NCBI RefSeq assembly: GCF_002941025.1
Contig: NZ_PTJS01000001.1
Location: 2,294,001-2,358,000 of the forward strand
Reading direction: 5' to 3'
Length of the DNA: 64,000 bases
DNA from: Streptomyces sp. QL37
GTDB lineage: Bacteria > Actinomycetota > Actinomycetes > Streptomycetales > Streptomycetaceae
This document shows, in pieces, positions 53,125-62,043 of this stretch. The translations under genes were made by a program, and so were the position numbers. Within the stretch, counting starts at the first letter, position 1; every line of letters begins with the position of its first letter. The notes under the pieces are model-generated. The model did not search any database. It was not told the DNA's origin and saw only the letters and a list, made by a program, of their open reading frames with translations.

Positions 53125-54027
53125 TTGTCCGAACCGCGTATCGGCGTATCCATCGTGACCATGGGAGACCGCCCGCAGCAGGTCGAGGCGCTGCTGGCGT
53201 CGGTGGCCATGCAGGACGCGCCCGCCTCCCGCGTGGTCGTCGTGGGCAACGGCTCGCCGCTCCCCGACTACAGCTCCTTCCCCGGCTTGGCGGGCCGGGC
53301 CGGGGGCGTGACCATGCTCGAACTCGACGAGAACCTCGGCTGCCCCGGTGGCCGCAACGAGGCCCTGAAGGCGCTCGCCGCCTTCGGCGACGTGGACGTG
53401 GTGATCGAGCTGGACGACGACGGCCTCCTGGTGGACAAGGACGTGTTCCGCAGGGTCCAGGAGCTGTACGCCGCGGACCCGCGTCTCGGCATCGTCGGCT
53501 TCCGCATCGCCGACGAACACGGCGAGACCCAGCGCCGGCACGTGCCGCGTCTGCGCGCCAAGGACCCGATGCGCCGCGGCCAGGTCACCGCGTTCCTCGG
53601 TGGCGGCCACGCGCTCTCCATGAGGATGCTCGCCGAGACCGGACCCTGGCCGGCCGAGTTCTTCTTCACCCACGAGGAGACGGACCTGTCCTGGCGGGCG
53701 CTCGACGCGGGCTGGAAGATCCTCTACGAGCCCGGCCTGCTGCTCCAGCACCCCAGGACGTCCCCGGCCCGCCACGCGGTCTACTACCGCATGACCGCGC
53801 GGAACCGCGTCTGGCTGGCCCGCCGGAACCTGCCCCTCCCCCTGGTCCCCGCCTACCTCGGCACCTGGATCCTGCTCACCGCGGCCCGCACCCGCTCGGC
53901 CACCGGCCTGCGCGCCTGGGCGGCCGGCTTCGCCGAGGGGATGCGCACCGAGTGCGGCGAACGGAACCCGATGCACTGGCGCACGGTGTGGCGGATGACG
54001 CGGCTGGGCCGCCCGCCCCTCGTCTGA
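53125..54027 (+). CDS. Family 2 glycosyltransferase
   Basis: 300 residues. GVSIVTMGDRPQQVEALLAS, LDENLGCPGGRNEALKA, the metal motif ELDDDGLLV and FFFTHEETDLSWRALDAGW (ED-x-D-L-x-x-R region) mark a GT2, WcaA-like enzyme. No signal; substrate unknown. TTG start at 53125 with GGAGAG upstream. Confidence 0.9.
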   Translation: MSEPRIGVSIVTMGDRPQQVEALLASVAMQDAPASRVVVVGNGSPLPDYSSFPGLAGRAGGVTMLELDENLGCPGGRNEALKALAAFGDVDVVIELDDDGLLVDKDVFRRVQELYAADPRLGIVGFRIADEHGETQRRHVPRLRAKDPMRRGQVTAFLGGGHALSMRMLAETGPWPAEFFFTHEETDLSWRALDAGWKILYEPGLLLQHPRTSPARHAVYYRMTARNRVWLARRNLPLPLVPAYLGTWILLTAARTRSATGLRAWAAGFAEGMRTECGERNPMHWRTVWRMTRLGRPPLV

Positions 54028-54052
54028 CCGCGCGGGCCCGGCCGCCCTTCGC

Positions 54053-54520
54053 TCAGCCGGTGGCCTTCCACCGGTACAGCACGTCCGGTTCCTTCTCCTC
54101 GTTCCGTGCGCCGTCGCCGTACGCCTCGGGGACGAAGCCGTGCCGCTCGTAGAAGGCGCGCGCGGCGGAGTTGCGCCGGAAGGTGTACAGACCGAGCTCG
54201 CCGCGCGAGGCCTCCTTCACCCGTTCCAGGAGCAGCGTCCCGACGCCCCGGCGCAGGGTGTCGGGCCGGAGGTAGAGCTGGTCGAGCTCGTCCCCGTCCA
54301 GCGAGGCGAAACCCAGCAGCTCCCCCGCCGCGTCCTCGGCCACCCACACCCTGCTGCCGGGCAGCACGCCATCGGTGATCCAGGCGAGCGTGTCCTCGTC
54401 GCTGTGCACCCGCGGCAGGTAGGGCAGCGCGGCGGCCCGGGACGCCAGGAAGACCCGGGTGATCGCCTCCGCGTCCCCGGTCTCCGCCGCCCTCAGCCGT
54501 ACGGATGTGTCCTGAGCCAT
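54053..54520 (-). CDS. GNAT acetyltransferase
   Basis: 155 residues. RLRAAETGDAEAITRVFLAS, YLRPDTLRRGVGTLLLERV (motif A) and RNSAARAFYERHGFVPEAYG (motif B). Substrate unknown. Confidence 0.9.
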   Translation of the reverse strand: MAQDTSVRLRAAETGDAEAITRVFLASRAAALPYLPRVHSDEDTLAWITDGVLPGSRVWVAEDAAGELLGFASLDGDELDQLYLRPDTLRRGVGTLLLERVKEASRGELGLYTFRRNSAARAFYERHGFVPEAYGDGARNEEKEPDVLYRWKATG

Positions 54521-54694
54521 CTGCCGCGCCCCCTCGTCGGTGAACGGACAGGTATACCAGGGGCGTCCGGGGGCATCAGAGATCCGTCATGATCAGCGGC
54601 CGGCGCGTCAGAGGACCGTCAGGGGCGCGCTCCGGGGGCCCGTCGCCGCGCTGTCATGGGGTGAATGGTGCGGCGGTCGGGAGAGGTGGAGTCG

Positions 54695-55225
54695 ATGCGG
54701 CCGAGAGTCGTGGCAGGGGTCAGCGGCAGACCGGACAGTCCGGCGGTGCTCCAGCGAGCCGCCGCCGAAGCCCGCCTGCGAGGCGCGGAATTGTTGGCGG
54801 TGATGGCCTGGGACATCCCGGGGGCCGACGGCGGCGGCCGGCACGGCGTCGGCTTCTCGTCCTCGCTCCCCCAGTGCCGCGCGGATGGAGCCGAGAGGCT
54901 GCGCGACGCCCTGGGTGCGGCCTTCGGTGCGCCCGGAGCCGGGGTGCCGGTAACCGGCCGGGCCGTGCGGGGTACTCCCGGCGCCGTCCTGGTGGACGCG
55001 GTCGGCGCCGAGGACGTCCTCCTCGTGGTCGGGACCGGCTCACGCAACGCCCTGCACCGTTTCCTCTGGCCGTCCGTGGCCCGCCACTGCCTGGCGCACG
55101 CGCCGTGCCCCGTGCTGGCCGTGCCGCCGTCTCCCCTCCGGACCGCACTGGCGACCGCCCGCCGCCGGAACGCCTTGGGGCTGCGGCTGGACACACGGGA
55201 ACTCACCGGGCCGGGCGGGGTGTGA
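54695..55225 (+). CDS. Universal stress protein (UspA-like)
   Basis: 176 residues, one Usp domain: VVAGVSGRPDSPAVLQRAA at the start and VLLVVGTGSRNALHR with a degenerate G-2X-G-9X-G(S/T) nucleotide motif near the end. GGAGAGGTGGAG precedes the ATG. It may sense ATP or stress. Confidence 0.85.
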   Translation: MRPRVVAGVSGRPDSPAVLQRAAAEARLRGAELLAVMAWDIPGADGGGRHGVGFSSSLPQCRADGAERLRDALGAAFGAPGAGVPVTGRAVRGTPGAVLVDAVGAEDVLLVVGTGSRNALHRFLWPSVARHCLAHAPCPVLAVPPSPLRTALATARRRNALGLRLDTRELTGPGGV

Positions 55226-55302
55226 CTCCGCTGCCGGGCGAGGGCGACCGTTGCATAATGCGGCCCTGAGGCAACGCCGACCACTCACCGAGGAGTCCAG
55301 CC

Positions 55303-55731
55303 ATGGCTTTGACCCGCACCGAGCGTGAGCAGTTCCTGGCCGAACCGCATATCGGCGCCCTGGCCGTCGACGCGGTCGAGGAGGGGCGAGCCCCGCTCAC
55401 CGTGCCGATCTGGTACCAGTACGCACCCGGCGGCGACCTGTGGATCATGACGGGCCGTGACTCCCGCAAGGGCACCGCGATCGCCGCGGCCGGTCGCTTC
55501 AGCCTCATGGTGGAGCGCCTCACGCCGACCATCCGCTACGTCTCCGTCGAGGGGCCGGTCGTCGCGACGCTGCCCGCGACCCGCGAACAGCTGGTGGAGA
55601 TCTCGGCGCGCTACCTCCCCGCCGAGAAGGTCGACGGCTACGTGGACTTCGCCTGGAGGGAGCACGGCGAACAGGTGGTCATCCACATGCGCCCCCAGCG
55701 CTGGCTCAGCTCCGACCTGGGCGAGGTCTGA
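55303..55731 (+). CDS. PPOX-class (pyridoxamine-phosphate oxidase fold) flavin/F420 protein
   Basis: 142 residues. FLAEPHIGALAVDAVEEGRA, VPIWYQYAPGGDLWIMTG and ARYLPAEKVDGYVDF match small split-barrel oxidoreductases that bind FMN or F420. With npdG in the window, F420 is possible. Confidence 0.88.
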   Translation: MALTRTEREQFLAEPHIGALAVDAVEEGRAPLTVPIWYQYAPGGDLWIMTGRDSRKGTAIAAAGRFSLMVERLTPTIRYVSVEGPVVATLPATREQLVEISARYLPAEKVDGYVDFAWREHGEQVVIHMRPQRWLSSDLGEV

Positions 55732-56181
55732 GCCGACGGCGCACGCGGGGAGCCGGTCGCGGCGAAGCCGTCCGAGCCGGCTCCCCGGGCCCGGGCGACG
55801 GCTGAAACAGCACCGGCACTCCCCCGGTCCAGGAGACGGACCGCGGCGGCCCCGCACCCACGGAGCGGGGCGCCGGCCACCACGTCCCGGAATCCGCCCG
55901 GGCGTGCGCACGGCACGCGTGACAAATCCTGACCTCGGCGAACCAGCCCCGGACCGGCGCGGGCGGCGGTAACCGGAGCCGAGGGAAGCGCGGGTTCCGG
56001 AAAATTTTCTTCCCGCCGATCTTGCGGCATAGATCGTTTAGGGTCTGGGCAGCATGAGGGCGCACATGATGAGCCATCAATTTATGGCTCAAAACGCGCA
56101 CTTCAAGTCAATGGGCGTCATTTTCGATCGCCCGGTCACGGGGCGGGGGCCTGTGAACTGTCTCAAGAGAGGACCCGCCAC
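55732..56181. other. Intergenic region before the terpene cyclase
   Basis: 450 bp. The first half is ordinary GC-rich sequence with no gene I can support. The segment near 55995-56120 is unusually AT-rich for this genome (it includes AAAATTTTC and CATCAATTTATGG) and holds an inverted repeat at 56070-56091. It is the probable terpene cyclase promoter. No RNA gene seen. Confidence 0.6.
56070..56091. promoter_or_regulatory. Inverted repeat upstream of the terpene cyclase
   Basis: TGAGCCAT-CAATTT-ATGGCTCA: exact 8-bp arms, 91 bp before the cyclase start, in an AT-rich island. Possible operator. Confidence 0.5.
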
Positions 56182-57213
56182 ATGCCGCAGGACGTCACAT
56201 TCGACCTCCCCTTCAAGACCCCGGTGAGCGAACACCTGGCGTACGCGCGTGAGCACCACCTGCGCTGGGTGTGGGAGATGGGCCTGGTACGCAGCCAGGC
56301 CGGCTTCGAGGAATACCAGTCCTGGGACCTGCCCCAGGCGGCGGCGCGTACGTACCCCTACGCCTCGGCCGAGGACATGGTCGTCCTGATGAACTGGTTC
56401 TCCCTCGCCTTTCTCTTCGACGACCAGTTCGACTCCAGGAGCCCGGACCGCGCGGACCGCATAGCGGAGGTCGCGCGGGAGCTGATAGCCACTCCGCTGC
56501 GTCCCGCCGGGACGCCTCCCCGCGTGCTCTGCCCGATCACCCTGGCCTGGGCCCAGGTGTGGTCCCGTCTCTCGGATGGCATGTCCCTGACCTGGCGGAC
56601 GCGGTTCGCCGCCTCCTGGGGACGTTTCCTCGTGGCGCACACCGAGGAGGTCGACCTGGCGGCCGAGGGCCGTGCGGGCACACTCGGTATCGAGGAGTAC
56701 GCGGAGTTCCGCCGCCGTACCGTGGGCATCCACCACAGCATCGACGCGGGTGAGCGCAGCCGCGGTTTCGAGGTGCCGGCGCAGGTGCAGGCGCACCCGC
56801 TGATGGTCAGGATGCGGGACCTGGCCGCGGACACGATCGGCTTCATGAACGACATCCACTCCTTCGAGCGCGAGAAGCGCCGGGGGGACGGTCACAACCT
56901 CATCGCCGTCCTGCACCGGGAGCGCGGCTGCACGTGGGAGGAGGCCGCCGCGGAGGCGTACCGGATGACGAGGGCGTGCCTCGACGAGTACCTCACGCTC
57001 GAGACGCACGTGCCGGGGATGTGCGAGGCGCTCGGCCTCGGCCCCGAGGAGCGGGCCCAGGTCCGGATGGGCGTGGAAGCCATCCAGCACTGGATCAACG
57101 GCAACTACGAGTGGGCGCTGACCTCGGGCCGGTACGCCGCCGCGAAGGAGGGCCCGGCCGCCACCGCCGAACTGGCGGGCAGGGGATCGCTGGACGATCT
57201 GCTCACCGTCTGA
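56182..57213 (+). CDS. Class I terpene cyclase
   Basis: 343 residues, standard for a bacterial sesquiterpene or related cyclase. Metal motifs are intact: acidic DDQFD (DDxxD) near residue 81, NSE triad NDIHSFEREKR (N-D-x-x-S-x-x-x-E) near residue 224, and a downstream SGRY supplying the Arg-Tyr pair. It would ionise a prenyl diphosphate and cyclise it. The product cannot be read from sequence. An AGAGAGGAC ribosome-binding site precedes the ATG. It is convergent with the conservon P450 and separated by a perfect terminator. Confidence 0.93.
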   Translation: MPQDVTFDLPFKTPVSEHLAYAREHHLRWVWEMGLVRSQAGFEEYQSWDLPQAAARTYPYASAEDMVVLMNWFSLAFLFDDQFDSRSPDRADRIAEVARELIATPLRPAGTPPRVLCPITLAWAQVWSRLSDGMSLTWRTRFAASWGRFLVAHTEEVDLAAEGRAGTLGIEEYAEFRRRTVGIHHSIDAGERSRGFEVPAQVQAHPLMVRMRDLAADTIGFMNDIHSFEREKRRGDGHNLIAVLHRERGCTWEEAAAEAYRMTRACLDEYLTLETHVPGMCEALGLGPEERAQVRMGVEAIQHWINGNYEWALTSGRYAAAKEGPAATAELAGRGSLDDLLTV

Positions 57214-57219
57214 CACACG

Positions 57220-57260
57220 CGTTCCCGCCCGGCCGGAGGAGATCCGGCCGGGCGGGAACG
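57220..57260. terminator. Bidirectional terminator between terpene cyclase and P450
   Basis: Exact 18-bp arms (57220-57237 and 57243-57260; outer CGTTCCCGCCC) with a 5-nt loop, seven bp after the cyclase stop. Confidence 0.88.
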
Positions 57261-57270
57261 GGGAGCGCGG

Positions 57271-58524
57271 TCAGACCGCGGTGAACTCGACCGGGAGGGC
57301 GTCCAGGCGCGCTTCCCAGGTGGAGGCGGTCGAGGTGAGTTCGCCGGCGGGTACGGCCAGACGCAGTCCGGGCAGCCGGTGCAGCAGGGTGTCGACGGCG
57401 GTCTCGATGATCGCCTGGCCCATGTTCTGGGCGGGGCATTCGTGCGGACCGCCGCTGAACGCGAGGTGCGACTGGTTGCCGTGTACGGAGACACCCGCGT
57501 CGGGACGGATGTCCGGGTCGAGGTTGCCCGCCGCGAGCCCGAGCACCAGCAGGTCGCCCTCCTTGATCTGCGTACCGCCCAGCTCGACGTCCGCGGTGGC
57601 GAAACGCCCCGGGAGGACCGCCAGCGGAGGGGTGCTCCACATGACTTCCTCGACGACCTCGGAGACGGCCCGCTGGCCGCTGACGAGCCCCGAGAGCCGG
57701 GCGGGGTCGGTGAAGACCGCCTCCAGCACCCGGGCCAGCAGATTGCTGGTCGTGGTGTGCGCCGTGATCAGCACCAGCCGCAGATGGCTGAGGATCTCGC
57801 CCTCGTCGAGCCCGGCGTCGTGCCCGAGCAGCCCGGTGGTGAAGTCGGGCCCGGGTTCGAGGCGCTTGCGCTCGGCGAGCTCCCCCAGGATCTCCATGAT
57901 GCGGTCGTTGTGCGCGAGGGCGTCCGGACCGCCCTTGATGACCTGGGCGCAGGAGACCGCCAGGCTGCGCCCCTCGGCGGCCGGGAGCCCGAACAGCCGC
58001 GTCAGCACGAGCATCGGCAGATACTCGGCGTACTCGCCCACCAGGTCGGCGCTGCCCTTGCCGGCGAACGCGTCGATCTGCTTGTTCGCGAAGTGCGTGA
58101 CATGGCGCCGGATACCGCGCCCCGCCAGGGTGTCCAGGTTGTCGGTGACGGCCCTGCGCAGCCTGCGGTGCGGCTCACCGTCCTGGGAGACGCAGTCCGG
58201 ACGCCAGCCCAGCATCTGCATCAGCGGCGAGGTGTCCTCGACCTCCCCCTCCTGCCAGTCCCGCCAGATGCGTGAGTCCCGGCTGAACTGGAGGGGGTTG
58301 TCGAGCACGCGCCGGCTCTCGCGGTAGCCGAGGACCAGCCAGGCGCGGACGTCCCCCTCCAGGAGCACCGGTGCCACGGCTCCGTGTTCCTTGCGCAGCC
58401 GTCCGTAGATGCCCTGCGGGTCGATCGCCGCGTCCGGACCGTACAGCCGGGTCAGGTCGTCGGCGCCGCCGTGCATGACGGGGCAGCCCCGGGTGGCCTC
58501 CCCGTCGGCCGGGTGGTCGGTCAT
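57271..58524 (-). CDS. cvnE: Conservon cytochrome P450 (CvnE; CYP157-like, without the ExxR arginine)
   Basis: 417 residues. I-helix LVLITAHTTTSNLLA (AH-TTT in place of AGxxT), heme loop FSGGPHECPAQ with the thiolate Cys (the usual final Gly is Pro). The K-helix reads VVEEVMWSTPP: the Arg of E-x-x-R is Trp. The CYP157 family, also found in conservons, is known for such a substitution (E-x-x-x-W type). It lies last in the operon, with ATGA overlap to cvnD. The substrate is unknown; catalytic competence needs testing. Confidence 0.92.
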   Translation of the reverse strand: MTDHPADGEATRGCPVMHGGADDLTRLYGPDAAIDPQGIYGRLRKEHGAVAPVLLEGDVRAWLVLGYRESRRVLDNPLQFSRDSRIWRDWQEGEVEDTSPLMQMLGWRPDCVSQDGEPHRRLRRAVTDNLDTLAGRGIRRHVTHFANKQIDAFAGKGSADLVGEYAEYLPMLVLTRLFGLPAAEGRSLAVSCAQVIKGGPDALAHNDRIMEILGELAERKRLEPGPDFTTGLLGHDAGLDEGEILSHLRLVLITAHTTTSNLLARVLEAVFTDPARLSGLVSGQRAVSEVVEEVMWSTPPLAVLPGRFATADVELGGTQIKEGDLLVLGLAAGNLDPDIRPDAGVSVHGNQSHLAFSGGPHECPAQNMGQAIIETAVDTLLHRLPGLRLAVPAGELTSTASTWEARLDALPVEFTAV

Positions 58525-59129
58525 CGGGGCTCCAGAGCGACGGCGGAGCGTGCCTTGAGGTGGCGTATCAGCGCGATCAGCACGTCCCGGCTGGAGTTCC
58601 GGTCACGGGCGTCGCAGGTCACGACCGGCGTGTGTTCCGGAATGTCCAGGGCGTCCCGGATCTCCTCGACCGGATGGTCCTTGGAGTCGGGGAACACGTT
58701 CAGGGCGATGACGAAGGGCACGTCCTGCCGCTCCATCTCCTCGATGGCCCGGAAGCTGGAGGCGAGCCGGCGGGTGTCCACCAGGACGACCGCCCCGAGA
58801 GCGCCCTTGAACAGGCCGTTCCACAGGAACCAGAACCGCTCCTGCCCAGGGGTCCCGAACAGGTACAGCACCAGTTCCTCGTTGATGCCGATCTTGCCGA
58901 AGTCGAGGCTGACGGTGGTCTCCTGCTTGTCCGCCACCCCGATCAGGTCGTCGACGTCCACGCTGGCCTGGGTGAGCGTCTCCTCGGTGGTGAGCGGCTT
59001 GATGTCGCTGACCGAGCGCACCAGGGTGGTTTTCCCGGTGCCGAAACCGCCGGCGATCATCACCTTCACCGAGCGGGTGCCGCCTCCCGCCGCCTGCCGG
59101 TCGGGATGGTCAAAGCCTTTGAAGTCCAC
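58521..59129 (-). CDS. cvnD: Conservon small GTPase (CvnD)
   Basis: 202 residues. P-loop GGFGTGKTT near residue 27, G3-like LFGTPGQERF (DxxG replaced by FGTPG) and the G4 position IALNVFPDS, so the NKxD is not canonical, as in other MglA-like conservon proteins. It would switch between GDP and GTP and signal from CvnA-C to effectors. GTG start at 59129 with GAGGAGG. Overlaps cvnC by 20 bp. Confidence 0.93.
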   Translation of the reverse strand: MDFKGFDHPDRQAAGGGTRSVKVMIAGGFGTGKTTLVRSVSDIKPLTTEETLTQASVDVDDLIGVADKQETTVSLDFGKIGINEELVLYLFGTPGQERFWFLWNGLFKGALGAVVLVDTRRLASSFRAIEEMERQDVPFVIALNVFPDSKDHPVEEIRDALDIPEHTPVVTCDARDRNSSRDVLIALIRHLKARSAVALEPR

Positions 59130-59481
59130 TGAGTACCTCCTCAAGGAGCGCGAGGTCGGGCCCGCGGCCGGCTTCTGACGCCGGGATGGGATCACGGGCT
59201 TCGACGCGGCCTGCGTCCAGCAGATCGGCCAGGAGCACCGCGAGAATGTTGAAGGGCAATCCGAGGTGGGCGCCGAGTTCGGCCACCGACAGCGGATCGC
59301 GGCAGCGCCGGAGTATCTCCTCGTGCTCGTGCTGCAGACCGGTCCCGGCTGCGGTACGGGAGATGATGAGTGTCGCCACGTCCAGGGTCGACGCCGAACC
59401 ACCCGGTCCGCTGCGCCCCCCGGTGAGGACGTAGTAGCGCTCGAGACCGGGCGGGTCCGTGGGCCGGCGGGGACCACTCAT
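59110..59481 (-). CDS. cvnC: Conservon DUF742 protein (CvnC)
   Basis: 123 residues. ERYYVLTGGRSGPGG, TLIISRTA and LSVAELGAHLGLPFNILAVL with a C-terminal helical region are typical of DUF742, probably a winged-helix adapter of the sensor complex. Start overlaps the cvnB stop (ATGA). Confidence 0.93.
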   Translation of the reverse strand: MSGPRRPTDPPGLERYYVLTGGRSGPGGSASTLDVATLIISRTAAGTGLQHEHEEILRRCRDPLSVAELGAHLGLPFNILAVLLADLLDAGRVEARDPIPASEAGRGPDLALLEEVLSGLQRL

Positions 59482-59888
59482 CCAGAATTCTCCTCCAGGC
59501 GCGGACTCGTGCCGAGGAGCTCACCCATCCTCCGCGCCAGATCCCGCATCTGATGGCCGAGCAGGCCCTGGTCGAGCCCTTCCCTGGCCAGCACCCCGAG
59601 GTACGTCTCCACACCGGCCCGCACCACGAAGAGATGGCCGCCGTCGACCTCGATCATCGCCAGTCGGAGCTGTCCCGCGTACGTGGGGAATTGCTCGGCC
59701 ACCGGCTGCGCGAGCGCCTGGAGGCCCGCGACCACGGCGGCGAAGCGGTCCACGTCGTCGGGGTCGTCGGCGCCGTAGGAGGTGATGGCCTTGCCGTCGC
59801 TGGAGGCCACGAGGGCGAAACGTATCTCCCGGATGCTCTCCGTGAGATCGCGGAGCGCCCAGCTCACGTCGGTTCCCTGTTGCGTCAT
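59478..59888 (-). CDS. cvnB: Conservon roadblock/LC7 protein (CvnB)
   Basis: 136 residues with a roadblock/LC7 fold: FALVASSDGKAITSYG, DRFAAVVAGLQALAQPVAEQ and LFVVRAGVETYLGVLA. Such proteins regulate MglA-like GTPases; partner CvnD is encoded two genes later. Starts 5 bp after cvnA. Confidence 0.94.
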   Translation of the reverse strand: MTQQGTDVSWALRDLTESIREIRFALVASSDGKAITSYGADDPDDVDRFAAVVAGLQALAQPVAEQFPTYAGQLRLAMIEVDGGHLFVVRAGVETYLGVLAREGLDQGLLGHQMRDLARRMGELLGTSPRLEENSG

Positions 59889-59893
59889 GTGGA

Positions 59894-61567
59894 CTAGTCG
59901 CTCTCTTCAGTGCGGTTGGACTCACGGCCGGCAGTCGTCTCGCGGGCGCCCGGGTCGGCGTCCGCGGTCATCGCCCCTGGCGGAGCGCTTTCGCGCCCGG
60001 CCGTGGCGAAGGCGGCGAGGCCGGCGAACGAGGCGTCCGGCGGCACGGCGACCACGGACTCCGTGGTCCGGTCGGTTCCGCCCGGACGGGCTGTCGGCGT
60101 GTCCGCCCGCCTGCTCCTGCGTCGGGGCAGGCCGCCGGGCGTGGTGTCCATGGCGTCGATGGCTTCAGTGCTCTCCACGGGCACGGCGGCCCGGGCCGGC
60201 TCGGGGACCGGCACGGCCCTCTCCACGGCGGGCCTGGCCGGCTCGGTGACGGGGGCGGGCAGATGGCTGAAGTACTTGTGGGGAACCACCACGACCACCG
60301 AGGTGCCGAGCCACGGCGAGTCCGCGAAGGTGACCCGGATGCCGTAGCGGCGCGCGAGGGCGCCCACCACGCGCAGGCCGAGGTTGGCGTCCTCCGAGAT
60401 GCCGCCCAGGCCGGGACCCTGCGAGGTGCCCGCGATGGCCTGCTCCGCCTCGCGCTTGCGCTCGTCGCTCAGGCCCTTGCCCGCGTCCTGGATCTCGATG
60501 CCGACCCCGTTGGGCACCTCCTTGCCGGAGACGACCACGGGCTCGGTGGGCGGCGAGTATCGGGCCGCGTTGTCGAGGAGGTGGGCGAAGATCAGGGTGA
60601 GGTGGTCCACCAGACCGCCGTCCACACCGAGTTCGGGCAGGTGACGGACCTGGATGCGGTTGAAGTCCTTGATGCGTCCGATGCCGCCGCGGACCACGCT
60701 GAGCAGTCGCTGCGGCTCCTGCCACTGGCGTCCGGGCCGGTCCGAACCACCGAGTACGCCGATGCTGGCGGCGAGGCAGTCGGCGGGGCCGATCTCCTGG
60801 TCCAGCTCCATGAGGCCCTGGGCCACTGCGGGCAGCCGCCCGTGTTCGCCCTGCATCTCGTGGAGCCTGCCGCGCAGCCGGCCCGTCAGCACGTGGATCC
60901 GGCTGCCGATGCCGACCACCGCCTGCTCGGCGGACGTGGAGCGGTTCAGCTCCTCCTCCACGGCGAGCAGCGCGGTCCGCTGGACCCTGCGCAGCGCGGC
61001 GCGCAGCTCCGGACTCGCGTCGGCCTCCTGCGCGGCCTCGGCCAGGATGTCGTCGATGGCCTCACCGTCCCGGAGCCGCGCGACGGCTTCGGGGAGGTGG
61101 CTGTCGCCGAGCCTGACGACGACGGCCTGCTGGAGCGCGAGCCGCTCCTCCGTCGCGCGGGTCCGTTCGGCGATGCCGGCCTCGTACGCCTGCGCCTGCT
61201 CCGCGAGCCGGGCCTCGAAGGTGGCCGCCTGCTCGCCCAGCTGCGCCTCCAGCGCGGTGCGCTCGGCCGCGAATCTCTGTTCCCGGCCGCGCACATCCGC
61301 GTACAGCTGCTGGGAGTGCTCGGCCTGGGCCGAGCGGAAGTCCTCGTTCGCACGGCCGAGCCGGGCCCGGGTCCGCACGAGGAGCCGTACACAGACCGCG
61401 CCGGCGACGGTGACCGCGGCCCCCGCGAACGTCGCGGGTATCTGGACCTCATCGGGTCCCGCCACTGCGGTGACGACGGTTCCGGCTCCTAAGGCCAGTG
61501 GCATCAGCCACCAGCCGTACCAGGAGACCGGGGCACGTGCCGCCGGGGGTGGAGTGGCAAGTTCCAT
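59894..61567 (-). CDS. cvnA: Conservon sensor-kinase-like protein (CvnA)
   Basis: 557 residues. Two N-terminal membrane segments (YGWWLMPLALGAGTVVTAVA; FAGAAVTVAGAVCVRLLV), a long coiled coil (residues about 65-150, Ala/Glu/Gln-rich), then a histidine-kinase-type ATPase domain with N-box LLDNAARYSPP, G1 EIQDAGKGLS and GLGGISEDANLGLRVVGALA, and a Pro/Ala-rich tail. It has no obvious phosphoacceptor His motif, as is usual in conservon CvnA. The start at 61567 has GAAGGA upstream. First gene of the five-gene operon. Confidence 0.93.
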   Translation of the reverse strand: MELATPPPAARAPVSWYGWWLMPLALGAGTVVTAVAGPDEVQIPATFAGAAVTVAGAVCVRLLVRTRARLGRANEDFRSAQAEHSQQLYADVRGREQRFAAERTALEAQLGEQAATFEARLAEQAQAYEAGIAERTRATEERLALQQAVVVRLGDSHLPEAVARLRDGEAIDDILAEAAQEADASPELRAALRRVQRTALLAVEEELNRSTSAEQAVVGIGSRIHVLTGRLRGRLHEMQGEHGRLPAVAQGLMELDQEIGPADCLAASIGVLGGSDRPGRQWQEPQRLLSVVRGGIGRIKDFNRIQVRHLPELGVDGGLVDHLTLIFAHLLDNAARYSPPTEPVVVSGKEVPNGVGIEIQDAGKGLSDERKREAEQAIAGTSQGPGLGGISEDANLGLRVVGALARRYGIRVTFADSPWLGTSVVVVVPHKYFSHLPAPVTEPARPAVERAVPVPEPARAAVPVESTEAIDAMDTTPGGLPRRRSRRADTPTARPGGTDRTTESVVAVPPDASFAGLAAFATAGRESAPPGAMTADADPGARETTAGRESNRTEESD

Positions 61568-62043
61568 CTGCATCCTTCGAGAGCAACACAATCGAACAGG
61601 GGGGAGTCGCGCACACGCCGCGGCGCCACCGCACGTCGAGCGGGCAGCACTGCGGCGGCCGAGTGAGTTCGAGTCAACTCGCCGCGCCGCAGGGGAGCCT
61701 ATCGGGTTACGGACGCAAGTGATCAACTCCCCTCCGCATACCGGAAGGTAAGGGATCGGCCGCCGGCCGGAACACGACGGCGGCCGTGGCGCCGATACGT
61801 ATGAAGGCGTCGGCGGGGGGTAGGAAGCGATGGAGGCAGGGACGGGTCCGCCCCGGGCGGGATGACACCGCACGGCCGGAAAGGTCCTCCGCCACCGCCG
61901 AAGCCCCTTCACCCCGGCCACGGGCGGGAGTTCGGGAGGGCAGACGGACGGGGAGGAAGGGGCAGATCCCCCGCACCCTCCGGACATCCGATGTGCCCCT
62001 GGGCTTGCTGACGCGGGGACCGGCGCGGCCCTACCGTCGACTG
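61568..62043. other. Intergenic region between cvnA and the ricin-lectin gene
   Basis: 476 bp with the divergent promoters. I see no gene, RNA or strong dyad I can support; only weak short repeats such as GAGTT/AACTC near 61668-61678. Confidence 0.45.

Noticed and set aside
55706..56101. Minus-strand frame of 131 codons before the terpene cyclase
   Set aside because: Arg/Pro-rich, no ribosome-binding site and no domain.
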